From an uncultured Lachnoclostridium sp. (GTDB lineage Bacteria; Bacillota; Clostridia; Lachnospirales; Lachnospiraceae), in NCBI GenBank assembly GCA_944376715.1, contig CALWDO010000025.1:1-41508 (forward strand): a stretch of DNA of 41,508 nt, in the 5' to 3' direction. Position 1 is the first letter of the stretch; the number at the start of each line of letters is the position of its first letter. This document shows positions 23,689 to 32,420 of the stretch, piece by piece. A model generated the notes under the pieces. That model worked only from the letters and a program-made list of their open reading frames with translations, searched no databases and had not been told where the DNA came from. A program made the position numbers and the translations under genes.

Positions 23689-25411
23689 TTCCCGAAATAT
23701 CAGAATCGATCATCATAGAGTAATTCGTATAGTAAACTACAAATCCTGGTTTGGCGCCGTTTGGCTTTTTCACATGTTTTTTCTCTACGTAATCAATTTC
23801 TACTTTATCAGTGCCCCGGGCCGCGGAATAATAAGCGGCCAGCCGGGCGGCTTCCTCAAAAGTGCGGTCCGGAAGTTCTTTTCCCTCTGTCTGGACGATC
23901 ACGTGAGATCCCGGTATGCCTTTTGCATGGAACCACCAGTCGTTTCCTCTGGCAAACTGGAAGGTCAGCTCGTCATTCTGGTAATTATTTTTCCCCACAT
24001 ATATATGAAAACCGTCGCTGGACAGATAATGGAAAGGCCTGGAGGTAATCTTCGGACGTTTGTTTCCCGGAGCGCGCTTGCGGATATAGCCGGATTCCAT
24101 CAGTTCTTCTTTGATCTGAACCAGATCCTCTTCCTGCAGCGCGATATCCAGCGCGGTCTGGATGGATTTGAGGTGTTCAATCTCGGCCGAAGTCTCCTGC
24201 AGCAGTTTTGTGACTGCCTCGCAGGTCCTTTTCAGCTTGCCATATTTGTCAAAGTATTTGGCCGCATTGGCCTGTACGGAGATCTGGGGATCCAGCGGAA
24301 TCGTGACAGTCTCGCCGGTATAGTAATTCACTGCTTCAAAACTCTTGCTGCCCGGCTCCACTCCATAGCCGTAGGTGTTGATCAGCTCTCCGTATATACG
24401 GTATTTTTCACGTTTTTCCGTGTCCTTCAGCTGTTTTGCCTGCAGGTCGTATTTTTTTACATTGCGTTCCAGGGCGGTCTGCACGATCCGGCGCAGGTCT
24501 GTAGATTTCTGGCGGATCCGTGTCAGAGTGTTCCGCTCCGCGTAATAATGCTCCAGCATAGCGGAAACAGAAGCATAGAGCTCTCTGCGGAAATGTCCAT
24601 AGAGTGTCAGAGGAAGACACGAGTATTCCACAGGCGTTTTGCCGTCGTAGTATATGGCCGGTTCCCAGCTGCCGAAGCGCAGCGGTTCCAGAAAACGGCA
24701 GAACGTCCGGTACAGATGAATCAGTTCTTCGGGTTCATAGGAAGAGGCTGCCCGGCCAGAATCCAGAGAAGCGCGGTAACAGATCTCTTCTGCGGCGATC
24801 GGACTGAGCCCGGTCAGAGAGGTGTAGAGCGCTTTCGACAATTTCACGGATTTTGCGGACAGGATGGACAGGAACTGCTCTTCCGTGACAGATAGAGGAT
24901 CCGCCTTCTCCTGGGTTTCCGGGATGAAATACGGTCTGCCCGGAAGCACCTCCCGGACAGAACTCATCTGTGAAGAGACATGTTTGATGCTGTCGATAAT
25001 CATATCCTGATCGCTGCAGAAGATGATGTTGCTGTGTTTTCCCATAATCTCTACGACCAGGTATTTTTTGCACAGATCGCCCATCTCGTCCAGATGTTCG
25101 ATCTCAAAGCGCAGGATACGTTCCAGAGAGGGCTGAGTGATGGAAATAATCCTCCCTCCGCTGATATGCTTGCGCAGCAGCATACAGAAATTGGGAGCAG
25201 TCAGGGGACTGTTTTTGTTGTTTTCTGTCAGATATATAAGAGGAAGGCTTGCAGACGCGCTGAGCAGGAGACGGAAATTTCCTTCCCGGGTTTTGATGGT
25301 CAGGAGAAGCTCGTCCGTCTCCGGCTGGGCGATCTTGGAAATACGTCCGCCGGCCAGTTTTTCATTTAATTCATGTGCCACGCAGGACACGGTAATGCCG
25401 TCAAATGCCAT
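23675..25411 (-). CDS. rqcH: Ribosome quality control factor RqcH (NFACT family)
   Basis: RqcH binds stalled 50S subunits and recruits tRNA-Ala to add C-terminal alanine tails that mark the nascent chain for proteolysis. The 578-residue protein has NFACT-N at the start (MAFDGITVSCVAHEL), a long central coiled coil (about 270-430), and NFACT-R (FQFARGNDWWFHAKGIPGSHVIV). The Asp-Arg pair reported as essential in B. subtilis RqcH appears here as Glu97-Arg98 (SLERIL). Older annotations call it a fibronectin-binding protein. AGGAG lies upstream of the ATG. It is divergent from yicC with interleaved promoters. Confidence 0.93.
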   Translation of the reverse strand: MAFDGITVSCVAHELNEKLAGGRISKIAQPETDELLLTIKTREGNFRLLLSASASLPLIYLTENNKNSPLTAPNFCMLLRKHISGGRIISITQPSLERILRFEIEHLDEMGDLCKKYLVVEIMGKHSNIIFCSDQDMIIDSIKHVSSQMSSVREVLPGRPYFIPETQEKADPLSVTEEQFLSILSAKSVKLSKALYTSLTGLSPIAAEEICYRASLDSGRAASSYEPEELIHLYRTFCRFLEPLRFGSWEPAIYYDGKTPVEYSCLPLTLYGHFRRELYASVSAMLEHYYAERNTLTRIRQKSTDLRRIVQTALERNVKKYDLQAKQLKDTEKREKYRIYGELINTYGYGVEPGSKSFEAVNYYTGETVTIPLDPQISVQANAAKYFDKYGKLKRTCEAVTKLLQETSAEIEHLKSIQTALDIALQEEDLVQIKEELMESGYIRKRAPGNKRPKITSRPFHYLSSDGFHIYVGKNNYQNDELTFQFARGNDWWFHAKGIPGSHVIVQTEGKELPDRTFEEAARLAAYYSAARGTDKVEIDYVEKKHVKKPNGAKPGFVVYYTNYSMMIDSDISGIAQI

Positions 25412-25436
25412 GATTGATTCTCCTTTTCATTCCCCC

Positions 25437-25465
25437 ATTATACTTGACGGCATTTTGAAAATCAA
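25437..25465 (-). promoter_or_regulatory. Promoter of rqcH
   Basis: On the minus strand TTGATT (25460-25465) and TATAAT (25437-25442) are 17 bases apart. Confidence 0.65.
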
Positions 25466-25472
25466 CTATAAT
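25444..25472 (+). promoter_or_regulatory. Promoter of the yicC-gmk-rpoZ-ptsI unit
   Basis: TTGACG (25444-25449) and a consensus TATAAT (25467-25472) are 17 bases apart. It shares 22 bases with the divergent rqcH promoter. Confidence 0.75.
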
Positions 25473-25532
25473 AGACAATGGTTATCAGGCAGAAGATATG
25501 GATCTGCCGGTTTTAAGGAAAGAGAATAAGCG

Positions 25533-26411
25533 ATGATAAAGAGTATGACCGGTTTCGGCCGCTGTGAACTCTCCGAAGGAGAACGAAAGGTCTCGGTTGA
25601 GATCAAGACAGTCAATCATCGGTATCTGGACGTGGCGATGAAGATGCCGAAGAAACTGAATTTTTTTGATTCTGCGATCCGTACAGTATTGAAGGAGTAT
25701 CTTCAGCGGGGGAAAGTGGACGTATTTGTTACTTATGAGGATCTGAGCGAGAGCAATGTGTCTCTGGTATACAACCAGAATATAGCAGAGCAGTATATAA
25801 GATATTTCCGGCAGATGGAAGAGCAGTTTGGCCTGGAAAATGATATGAAAGTATCTGTCCTGGCACGATGCCCGGAAGTTCTGGTGATGGAAGAACAGCA
25901 GGAGAACGAGGAAGAGATCTGGCAGCTTTTAGAGAAGGCTGTCCGCGGCGCCTGTGAAAAAGTAGTAGAGACCAGAGTGCGTGAAGGTGAGGCGCTGAAG
26001 GCCGACCTGTTGGCAAAATTAGACGAGATGCTGAAGATGACTGCGTTTATCGAGGAGCGTTCGCCGCAGATTATGGCGGAATACAGACAGAAGCTGGAGG
26101 CAAAAGTCCAGGACCTTTTGGCGGATACCCAGACGGACGAGGGCAGGATAGCCATGGAAGTGACTCTTTTTGCCGACAAGATCTGTGTGGATGAGGAGAT
26201 TGTGCGTCTCCGGAGCCATGTGGAGGCGACAAAGGCCGCGCTGGAAAGCGGAGGAAGCGTGGGACGCAAGTTGGATTTCATCGCCCAGGAGATGAACCGG
26301 GAGGCGAATACGACGCTGTCTAAAGCCAATGATCTGGAGATTTCCAATTGCGCGATCGACCTGAAGACGGAGATCGAGAAGGTTCGTGAACAGATTCAAA
26401 ATATAGAATAG
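25533..26411 (+). CDS. YicC-family endoribonuclease
   Basis: The 292-residue protein opens with the family signature MIKSMTGFGR and continues EIKTVNHRYLDV; the C-terminal half contains the DUF1732 block GGSVGRKLDFIAQEMNREANT. E. coli YicC is reported to be an endoribonuclease that affects small-RNA turnover; the B. subtilis homologue is YloC. It heads a tight cluster with gmk 8 bases downstream. In B. subtilis a remA gene lies between these two and is absent here. The Shine-Dalgarno site is weak (AAGGA 13 bases upstream). Confidence 0.93.
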   Translation: MIKSMTGFGRCELSEGERKVSVEIKTVNHRYLDVAMKMPKKLNFFDSAIRTVLKEYLQRGKVDVFVTYEDLSESNVSLVYNQNIAEQYIRYFRQMEEQFGLENDMKVSVLARCPEVLVMEEQQENEEEIWQLLEKAVRGACEKVVETRVREGEALKADLLAKLDEMLKMTAFIEERSPQIMAEYRQKLEAKVQDLLADTQTDEGRIAMEVTLFADKICVDEEIVRLRSHVEATKAALESGGSVGRKLDFIAQEMNREANTTLSKANDLEISNCAIDLKTEIEKVREQIQNIE

Positions 26412-26419
26412 GATATTGT

Positions 26420-27052
26420 ATGGGCAGACAGGGAATATTGATAGTGGTGTCCGGGTTTTCGGGTGCCGGCAAGGGTACGGTTATGAAGGGCCTGATGGAT
26501 CGTTACGGCAGCTATGCGCTGTCGGTTTCCGCCACAACCAGGCCGCCCAGACCGGGTGAAGTAGAGGGAAAAGCGTATTTTTTCAAGACCAGGGAAGAGT
26601 TTGAACAGATGATTGCGGACGGAGCCCTGATTGAATACGCGCAGTATGTGGACAATTATTATGGAACGCCTAGGGCTTATGTAGAGCAGCAGTTGTCGGA
26701 GGGGCGCGATGTGATCCTGGAGATTGAGATCCAGGGCGCACGCAAGGTGCGGGAGCAATTCCCCGAGGCAGTGCTGCTGTTTGTAACGGCAAAAGATCTG
26801 CCGACTCTCCGCAGCCGTTTGACCGGAAGAGGAACGGAGCCGCCGGAGGTGATTGCCCAGAGGCTCTGCAGGGCGGCGCAGGAGTCGGAAGGAATCGAGG
26901 AGTATGACTATCTGGTGATTAATGACGACCTGGACGCCTGCGTGGAAGAGATTCACGGGATCATTGAAAGCGAACATCGCAAAATCAGCCGCAACAAAGA
27001 CTTTATACATCAGATCAGAGAAGAACTGGAAGTGTTTTCGAAAGGAGAATAA
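26420..27052 (+). CDS. gmk: Guanylate kinase
   Basis: The enzyme phosphorylates GMP to GDP with ATP. The 210-residue protein has a P-loop GFSGAGKGT (residues 12-20), the GMP-binding blocks SVSATTRPPRPGE and YYGTP, and the lid region SRLTGRGTE. The length is normal for the family. AGGA lies a few bases before ATG 26420. The gene order yicC-gmk-rpoZ is conserved in Firmicutes and links nucleotide supply with transcription. Confidence 0.97.
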   Translation: MGRQGILIVVSGFSGAGKGTVMKGLMDRYGSYALSVSATTRPPRPGEVEGKAYFFKTREEFEQMIADGALIEYAQYVDNYYGTPRAYVEQQLSEGRDVILEIEIQGARKVREQFPEAVLLFVTAKDLPTLRSRLTGRGTEPPEVIAQRLCRAAQESEGIEEYDYLVINDDLDACVEEIHGIIESEHRKISRNKDFIHQIREELEVFSKGE

Positions 27053-27055
27053 TAT

Positions 27056-27325
27056 ATGTTACATCCGTCTTATACAGACTTAATGAAGACTATCAACGGT
27101 GAAGTAGAGGAAGGCGATACTCCGGTGGTGAACAGCCGGTATTCGATTGTGCTGGCAACGGCCAAAAGGGCGCGTCAGCTGATCGCCGGGGAAGAGCCGT
27201 TTGTAGATGCAAAAGGGAAAAAACCGCTTTCCATCGCTGTAGAGGAGTTCAGCAAAGGCTATGTGACGATTGAGCCGGAAGAAGAAAAGGAAGAGAGCGC
27301 GGCGCTGGAGGATCAGACCGTATGA
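27056..27325 (+). CDS. rpoZ: RNA polymerase omega subunit
   Basis: The 89-residue protein is the small subunit that helps assemble the beta' subunit. It shows NSRYSIVLATAKRARQL near the middle (the N-x-x-x-x-V-x-x-A-K-R-A-R-Q motif) and KPLSIAVEEFSKG after it, with an acidic C-terminal tail. GGAG precedes the ATG, and the start is 3 bases after the gmk stop. Confidence 0.95.
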   Translation: MLHPSYTDLMKTINGEVEEGDTPVVNSRYSIVLATAKRARQLIAGEEPFVDAKGKKPLSIAVEEFSKGYVTIEPEEEKEESAALEDQTV

Positions 27326-27374
27326 TGGAGTGCCCGGATTCGGATGGGACGGAAAAATATATGGGAGGATAGAT

Positions 27375-28991
27375 ATGATAGTAAGAGAAGGAAAGAGTGT
27401 ATTTAAAGGAGTGGCGATCGGCAAGATCTTTGTCTACAAAAAAGCGGAAAAAGCAGTGACCAAAGAGATCATCACCGATGTGGACGCCGAACTGGCACGT
27501 TTCCAGGAAGCGAAAGATAAAGCTATGGAGCAGCTGAAGAGTCTTTATGAGAAAGCGCTCCGAGATGTGGGAGAAGAAGAGGCAATGATCTTTGACGTTC
27601 ATCAGATGCTGCTGGACGATCTGGATTATAATGAGTCTATAACTAATATTATCAAAGAAGAAAAGATGAATGCCGAATATGCGGTGTTCATGACCTGCGA
27701 ACAGTTCATGGGTATGTTCCTGAGCATGGATGATGAATATATGAGAGGCCGCGCCGCGGATATCGAGGATATTTCCAAGCGTGTGATTTCCATTCTGAAC
27801 GGTACGCAGGTAAGTCCGGAGGCTATGCCGGAACCGGTGATCATTGTGGCGGAGGACCTGGCGCCCAGTGAGACCGTGCAGTTCGACAAGAGCAAGATCC
27901 TGGCTATCGTGATTCAGAAGGGTTCCGCCAATTCCCATACCGCGATTCTGGCCCGTACCATGAATATTCCGTCTCTGGTTACGACGGATATTGAAGTGGA
28001 TACGAAATACAATGGAAGAATGGCAGTGGTGGACGGTTTCGCCGGATTGTTCTATATTAATCCGGATGACGAGACCATGGCCAAGATGGAAGAAAAGAAA
28101 AAGCGCGCTGACGAGCAGCGTGCACTGCTCCAGGAGATGAGAGGAAAAGAAACCGTTACAAAGAGCGGCAAACATATCCATCTGTACTCCAATATCGGAG
28201 GCGTTCAGGATGTGGACGCGGTGCTTGAGAACGACTCTGAAGGCATCGGCCTTTTCCGAAGCGAGTTCCTTTATCTGGGACGGGACGATTATCCCACAGA
28301 AGAGGAGCAGTTTGAAGCATATAAGACGGTTCTGTCCCGGATGCAGGGCAAGAAAGTCATTATCCGTACTCTGGATATCGGAGCGGACAAGCAGGCAGAT
28401 TACTTTAATATTCCGAAGGAAGAGAATCCCGCTCTGGGATTCCGCGCAATCCGTATCTGCCTGACCAGAGAAGACGTATTCCGTACCCAGTTGAGAGCGC
28501 TGCTGCGCGCATCTGCGTTTGGCAATCTGGGTATTATGTTCCCGATGATTATCTCTGTAAAAGAGATTGTCCGCATCAAAGAGATTGTGGATGAAGTGAA
28601 ACTGGAACTGGACAGAGAAGACATTGCATATGGCAATTTTGAACTTGGTATCATGATCGAGACGCCTGCAGCGGCCGTGATCAGTGATCTGCTGGCTCCG
28701 CATGTGGACTTCTTCAGTATCGGAACCAACGACCTGAGCCAGTATACTCTGGCTATTGACCGCCAGAATCAGTCCCTGGACAACTTCTTTGATCCGCATC
28801 ATGAAGCGATCCTGCGGCTGATCCAGATGACGATCGAGAATGCTCACAAGTCCGGCGCATGGTGCGGTATCTGCGGTGAGCTCGGGGCCGATATGGAGCT
28901 GACGGCAAGATTTATCCAGATGGGTATTGACGAGCTTTCCGTTTCTCCGGGATACACGCTGGAGCTGAGAAAGCGGATTCGCGAGTGCTAA
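27375..28991 (+). CDS. ptsI: PTS phosphoenolpyruvate-protein phosphotransferase (enzyme I)
   Basis: Enzyme I takes phosphate from PEP and passes it to HPr, starting all PTS sugar uptake. The 538-residue protein has an N-terminal HPr-binding and phosphohistidine domain with the active His188 in GSANSHTAILART, and the C-terminal PEP-binding barrel with GIGLFRSEFLYLGRD, FPMIISVKEI and SIGTNDLSQYTLA plus the catalytic Cys in WCGICGELG. ATG 27375 is chosen for the GGAGG 6 bases upstream; earlier in-frame starts overlap rpoZ. It precedes ptsH, the reverse of the common ptsH-ptsI order. Confidence 0.96.
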   Translation: MIVREGKSVFKGVAIGKIFVYKKAEKAVTKEIITDVDAELARFQEAKDKAMEQLKSLYEKALRDVGEEEAMIFDVHQMLLDDLDYNESITNIIKEEKMNAEYAVFMTCEQFMGMFLSMDDEYMRGRAADIEDISKRVISILNGTQVSPEAMPEPVIIVAEDLAPSETVQFDKSKILAIVIQKGSANSHTAILARTMNIPSLVTTDIEVDTKYNGRMAVVDGFAGLFYINPDDETMAKMEEKKKRADEQRALLQEMRGKETVTKSGKHIHLYSNIGGVQDVDAVLENDSEGIGLFRSEFLYLGRDDYPTEEEQFEAYKTVLSRMQGKKVIIRTLDIGADKQADYFNIPKEENPALGFRAIRICLTREDVFRTQLRALLRASAFGNLGIMFPMIISVKEIVRIKEIVDEVKLELDREDIAYGNFELGIMIETPAAAVISDLLAPHVDFFSIGTNDLSQYTLAIDRQNQSLDNFFDPHHEAILRLIQMTIENAHKSGAWCGICGELGADMELTARFIQMGIDELSVSPGYTLELRKRIREC

Positions 28992-29069
28992 TCAAAGACA
29001 TTATGGGGCTGTCCCTTACAGGGAGATCCATGATATAAAAAAGTATATATTTCAAAAGGAGAATGAATT

Positions 29070-29327
29070 ATGAAATCTTTTACTTACACTGTTCAGGATG
29101 AACTGGGAATCCATGCAAGACCGGCAGGAATGCTCGCAAAAGCTGCAGCCGGCTACAAGAGCGTTGTTACCATTGACAACGGCACCAAAAAGGCAGATGC
29201 AAAGAGACTGATGGCGATCATGGGAATGGGCGTTAAGAAAGGAACTACCGTTACCGTTACCGTAGAGGGAGAAGATGAAGACGCAGCATGCGCAGCAATG
29301 GAAGAGTTCTTCAAATCCAATCTGTAA
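29070..29327 (+). CDS. ptsH: HPr-like phosphocarrier protein with Arg at position 46
   Basis: The 85-residue protein relays phosphate from enzyme I to sugar-specific PTS components through His15 in GIHARPA. The usual regulatory serine (Ser46 of B. subtilis HPr, in KSIMG) is replaced: here the segment reads ADAKRLMAIMGMG with Arg at residue 46. HPr kinase therefore cannot phosphorylate this site, and the protein should not serve as CcpA corepressor in the standard way. AAGGAG precedes the ATG. It follows ptsI after 78 bases and is closed by a strong terminator. Confidence 0.93.
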   Translation: MKSFTYTVQDELGIHARPAGMLAKAAAGYKSVVTIDNGTKKADAKRLMAIMGMGVKKGTTVTVTVEGEDEDAACAAMEEFFKSNL

Positions 29328-29351
29328 TGACCAGATGATAAAAAGATGAAT

Positions 29352-29402
29352 AAATCCGTATGGGACCATGTGCGGCAGGCACCTGGTTCCATACGGATTT
29401 TT
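29352..29402 (+). terminator. Strong terminator after ptsH
   Basis: A perfect 12-pair stem (AAATCCGTATGG with CCATACGGATTT), extended inward by further pairs, ends in a T run. Confidence 0.9.
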
Positions 29403-29429
29403 GCATTCAGTGCAAGGCTGTGTTATACT
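29401..29429 (+). promoter_or_regulatory. Promoter of the M16C peptidase gene
   Basis: TTGCAT (29401-29406) and TATACT (29424-29429) are 17 bases apart; the -35 box adjoins the ptsH terminator. Confidence 0.6.
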
Positions 29430-29473
29430 TGATTCGGATATGTATATAATAAGTAAAAAACCTGGAGGAACCA

Positions 29474-32401
29474 ATGACAGTAGAATCGTTAAAATCATAT
29501 GAACTGATCCAAAAAGAGCAGATCCCGGATCTGAGATCTACGGGTTATTTGCTGAGACATAAAAAGACGGGCGCCAGAGTGGCGCTGTTGTCCAATGACG
29601 ATGAAAACAAAGTATTCAATATCGGATTTCGTACGCCGCCTTCGGACAGCACGGGAGTCCCTCATATTATGGAACATTCCGTACTCTGCGGATCGGCGGA
29701 TTTTCCGGTCAAAGATCCGTTTGTGGAGTTGGTGAAGGGATCCCTGAATACGTTTTTGAACGCCATGACTTATCCGGACAAGACGGTTTATCCGGTGGCC
29801 AGCTGCAACGACCAGGATTTCCAGAACCTGATGCACGTATATCTGGACGCTGTGTTCCGCCCCAATATTTATAAAGAGGAAAAGATATTCCGTCAGGAAG
29901 GATGGCACTATGAGCTGGAGTCGGAAGATGGAGAGATGGCCTACAACGGAGTGGTCTATAATGAGATGAAGGGGGCGTTTTCTTCTCCGGAGGATATGCT
30001 GGACCGGGAAGTGATGACTACACTGTATCCGGATACGCCGTATTTTTACGAGTCCGGCGGAGATCCCAAGCATATACCGGAGCTGACTTATGAACAGTTT
30101 CTGGATTTTCATCGGAGGTTCTATCATCCGTCTAATTGTTATATTTATTTATATGGGAATATGGACATGGCGGAAAAGCTGGAGTGGATCGACGAACACT
30201 ATCTGAGCAAATACGACCGTCTGGACATAGACTCTGAGATCTGCCTGCAGAAGCCTTTTGAACAGCCGGTGGAACGGATCGTAGATTATCCGGTCTCTTC
30301 AGAAGAATCTCCGAAAGGGCAGGCGTATCTGTCCTGGAATGCGGTGATAGGTACTTCTCTGGATGCGGACTTGTATCTGGCGTTCCAGGTCATCGAGTAT
30401 GCGCTGTTATCCGCTCCGGGGGCGCCGCTGAAGCAGGCGCTGCTGGATGCGGGTATCGGCAAAGACATCCTGAGCACGTATGAAAACGGCATCGCACAGC
30501 CTTACTTCTCTGTGATTGCAAAAAATGCGGACGTGGAGCAGAAGGACGCTTTCTGCCGGGTGATCCGTGAGACGCTGGAAAAGATTGCGGAAGAAGGTTT
30601 TGACCGGAAAGCGCTGCTGGCGGGATTGAATTACTACGAGTTCCGCTACAGAGAGGCTGATTTTGGAAACTATCCGAAGGGCTTGATGTACGGCCTGCAG
30701 ATGTTTGACAGCTGGCTTTATGACGAGAAAGAACCGTTCCTGCATCTGGCATGCCTGGACCGTTTCGCCCGCTTCCGGAAACAGGTGGACAGCGGATACT
30801 TTGAGGAACTGGTTCGGAAATACCTGCTGGAGAACACTCATACGGCTCTGCTGGTTCTGCGCGCGGTACCCGGTCTGGAAGCGAAAGAACAGGAGCGGGT
30901 AAAAGAGAAACTGAAAGAATATAAAGATACCTTGTCTCAGGCAGAGATAAAACAGGTGGTGAAGGCGGCAAAAGAGCTGAAAGAATATCAGGATGAGCCT
31001 TCTCCCCAGGAAGAACTGGAAAAGATCCCTATGCTGAAGAGGGCAGATATCCGCCGGGAAGTGGAACCTTTGATTAATGAGGTTCTGGATGTGGATGGCA
31101 CAACGGTTCTCTGGCAGAATATACCTACCAGCGGGATCAGTTATATCCGTCTCCTGTTTGACGCGGACGGCCTGCCGGATGCGCTGATTCCTTATATGGG
31201 GATCCTGAAACAGGTCCTTGGTTTTATGGATACAGAGAATTACAGTTACGGAGAGCTGTTTAACGAGATCAACTGCCATACGGGAGGTATCAGCGCGACT
31301 GTCAATCTGTACGGAAACATGCGGGAAAAAGAACGCTTCTGCATGAAATTCGAGATGAAGGCAAAGGCACTTTACGATAAAACAGACTTTGCATTCGCCA
31401 TGATGAGGGAGATCCTGCAGAAAACCAGGCTTACGGATACCAAGAGACTTTATGAGATCATCGCCCAGATGAAATCCCGTCTGCAGATGTATCTGATGTC
31501 GGCGGGCCATTCGGCGGCGGCCGTGCGTGCCATGGCAAAATTCTCCAGGTCTGCGAAGATCAACGACCGGATGAATGGAGTGGCCTTCTACTGGCTGATT
31601 GAGGATCTGGAGCAGCATTTTGATGAGAAAAAAGAAGATCTGATCCAAAAGCTGACGGAAGTCATGCAGTATGTGCTCCGTCCGGAAAATCTGATCGTTT
31701 CCTGTACGGCGGAAACGGAAGGAATCGAAGCGGTAAAACGGGAGATACCGTCTCTGAAGGACGCACTGTATACGGGAACGCTTCCGGCGGCGCCCCGGGA
31801 AGAACCGGCGGCATTGGAGTATATGAAAGAGGGGCTTAAGACGCCGTCCGCTGTTCAGTATGTGGCGCGCGCCGGTCATATCAGCCATTATACAGGGGCC
31901 TTCCGGATCCTGAAAGTGATCCTGAGTTATGAATATCTCTGGATCCAGATCCGGGTCAAAGGAGGAGCATACGGATGTATGAGCGGTTTTGGAGTCTACG
32001 GGGACAGTTATCTGGTATCTTACCGGGATCCGAACCTGAAGGAGACCAACCAGGTATTTGAAAATACGGCGGATTATGTGGAACATTTTGACGCCACAGA
32101 CCGGGATATGACTAAATATGTCATCGGGACAATCAGCGAGATGGATACGCCTCTGACACCGGCGGCGGCGGGCAACCGGTCCATGTCCGCATGGCTGACA
32201 CACACGACGCTGGAAGACCTGCAGCGTACGCGGGATCAGGTGCTGGAGGCGACGCCGGCTGATATCCGCGGCCTGGCATCGGGAATCCGGGAACTTCTGG
32301 ACGAAGGCAGTCTCTGCGCCATCGGAAACGAGAACCGGATCGAGAATGAGAAAGAGATGTTTGACCGGACCTGGAATCTGTTCCACACCGCGGAAGCATA
32401 G
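29474..32401 (+). CDS. Insulinase-family zinc peptidase, M16C (PreP-like)
   Basis: The 975-residue protein matches presequence-protease-type M16C peptidases, which fold two M16 halves into a chamber that degrades short peptides. The inverted zinc motif is HIMEH at residues 64-68, with the third ligand Glu in VVYNEMKGAFSSPEDM near residue 160. The middle carries the M16C-associated domain, and the C-terminal half contains the substrate-binding GGAYGCMSGF block. No signal peptide is seen, so it is probably cytoplasmic. CTGGAGG precedes ATG 29474. era starts 19 bases downstream and may be cotranscribed. Confidence 0.93.
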   Translation: MTVESLKSYELIQKEQIPDLRSTGYLLRHKKTGARVALLSNDDENKVFNIGFRTPPSDSTGVPHIMEHSVLCGSADFPVKDPFVELVKGSLNTFLNAMTYPDKTVYPVASCNDQDFQNLMHVYLDAVFRPNIYKEEKIFRQEGWHYELESEDGEMAYNGVVYNEMKGAFSSPEDMLDREVMTTLYPDTPYFYESGGDPKHIPELTYEQFLDFHRRFYHPSNCYIYLYGNMDMAEKLEWIDEHYLSKYDRLDIDSEICLQKPFEQPVERIVDYPVSSEESPKGQAYLSWNAVIGTSLDADLYLAFQVIEYALLSAPGAPLKQALLDAGIGKDILSTYENGIAQPYFSVIAKNADVEQKDAFCRVIRETLEKIAEEGFDRKALLAGLNYYEFRYREADFGNYPKGLMYGLQMFDSWLYDEKEPFLHLACLDRFARFRKQVDSGYFEELVRKYLLENTHTALLVLRAVPGLEAKEQERVKEKLKEYKDTLSQAEIKQVVKAAKELKEYQDEPSPQEELEKIPMLKRADIRREVEPLINEVLDVDGTTVLWQNIPTSGISYIRLLFDADGLPDALIPYMGILKQVLGFMDTENYSYGELFNEINCHTGGISATVNLYGNMREKERFCMKFEMKAKALYDKTDFAFAMMREILQKTRLTDTKRLYEIIAQMKSRLQMYLMSAGHSAAAVRAMAKFSRSAKINDRMNGVAFYWLIEDLEQHFDEKKEDLIQKLTEVMQYVLRPENLIVSCTAETEGIEAVKREIPSLKDALYTGTLPAAPREEPAALEYMKEGLKTPSAVQYVARAGHISHYTGAFRILKVILSYEYLWIQIRVKGGAYGCMSGFGVYGDSYLVSYRDPNLKETNQVFENTADYVEHFDATDRDMTKYVIGTISEMDTPLTPAAAGNRSMSAWLTHTTLEDLQRTRDQVLEATPADIRGLASGIRELLDEGSLCAIGNENRIENEKEMFDRTWNLFHTAEA

Positions 32402-32420
32402 AATGAGAAAGGAAAAATCT

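Noticed and set aside
23681-24895. 404-codon open frame on the plus strand
   Set aside because: Antisense to rqcH; rich in Phe, Val and Arg with no motif.
27249-28847. 532-codon open frame on the minus strand
   Set aside because: Antisense to ptsI, with no family motif.
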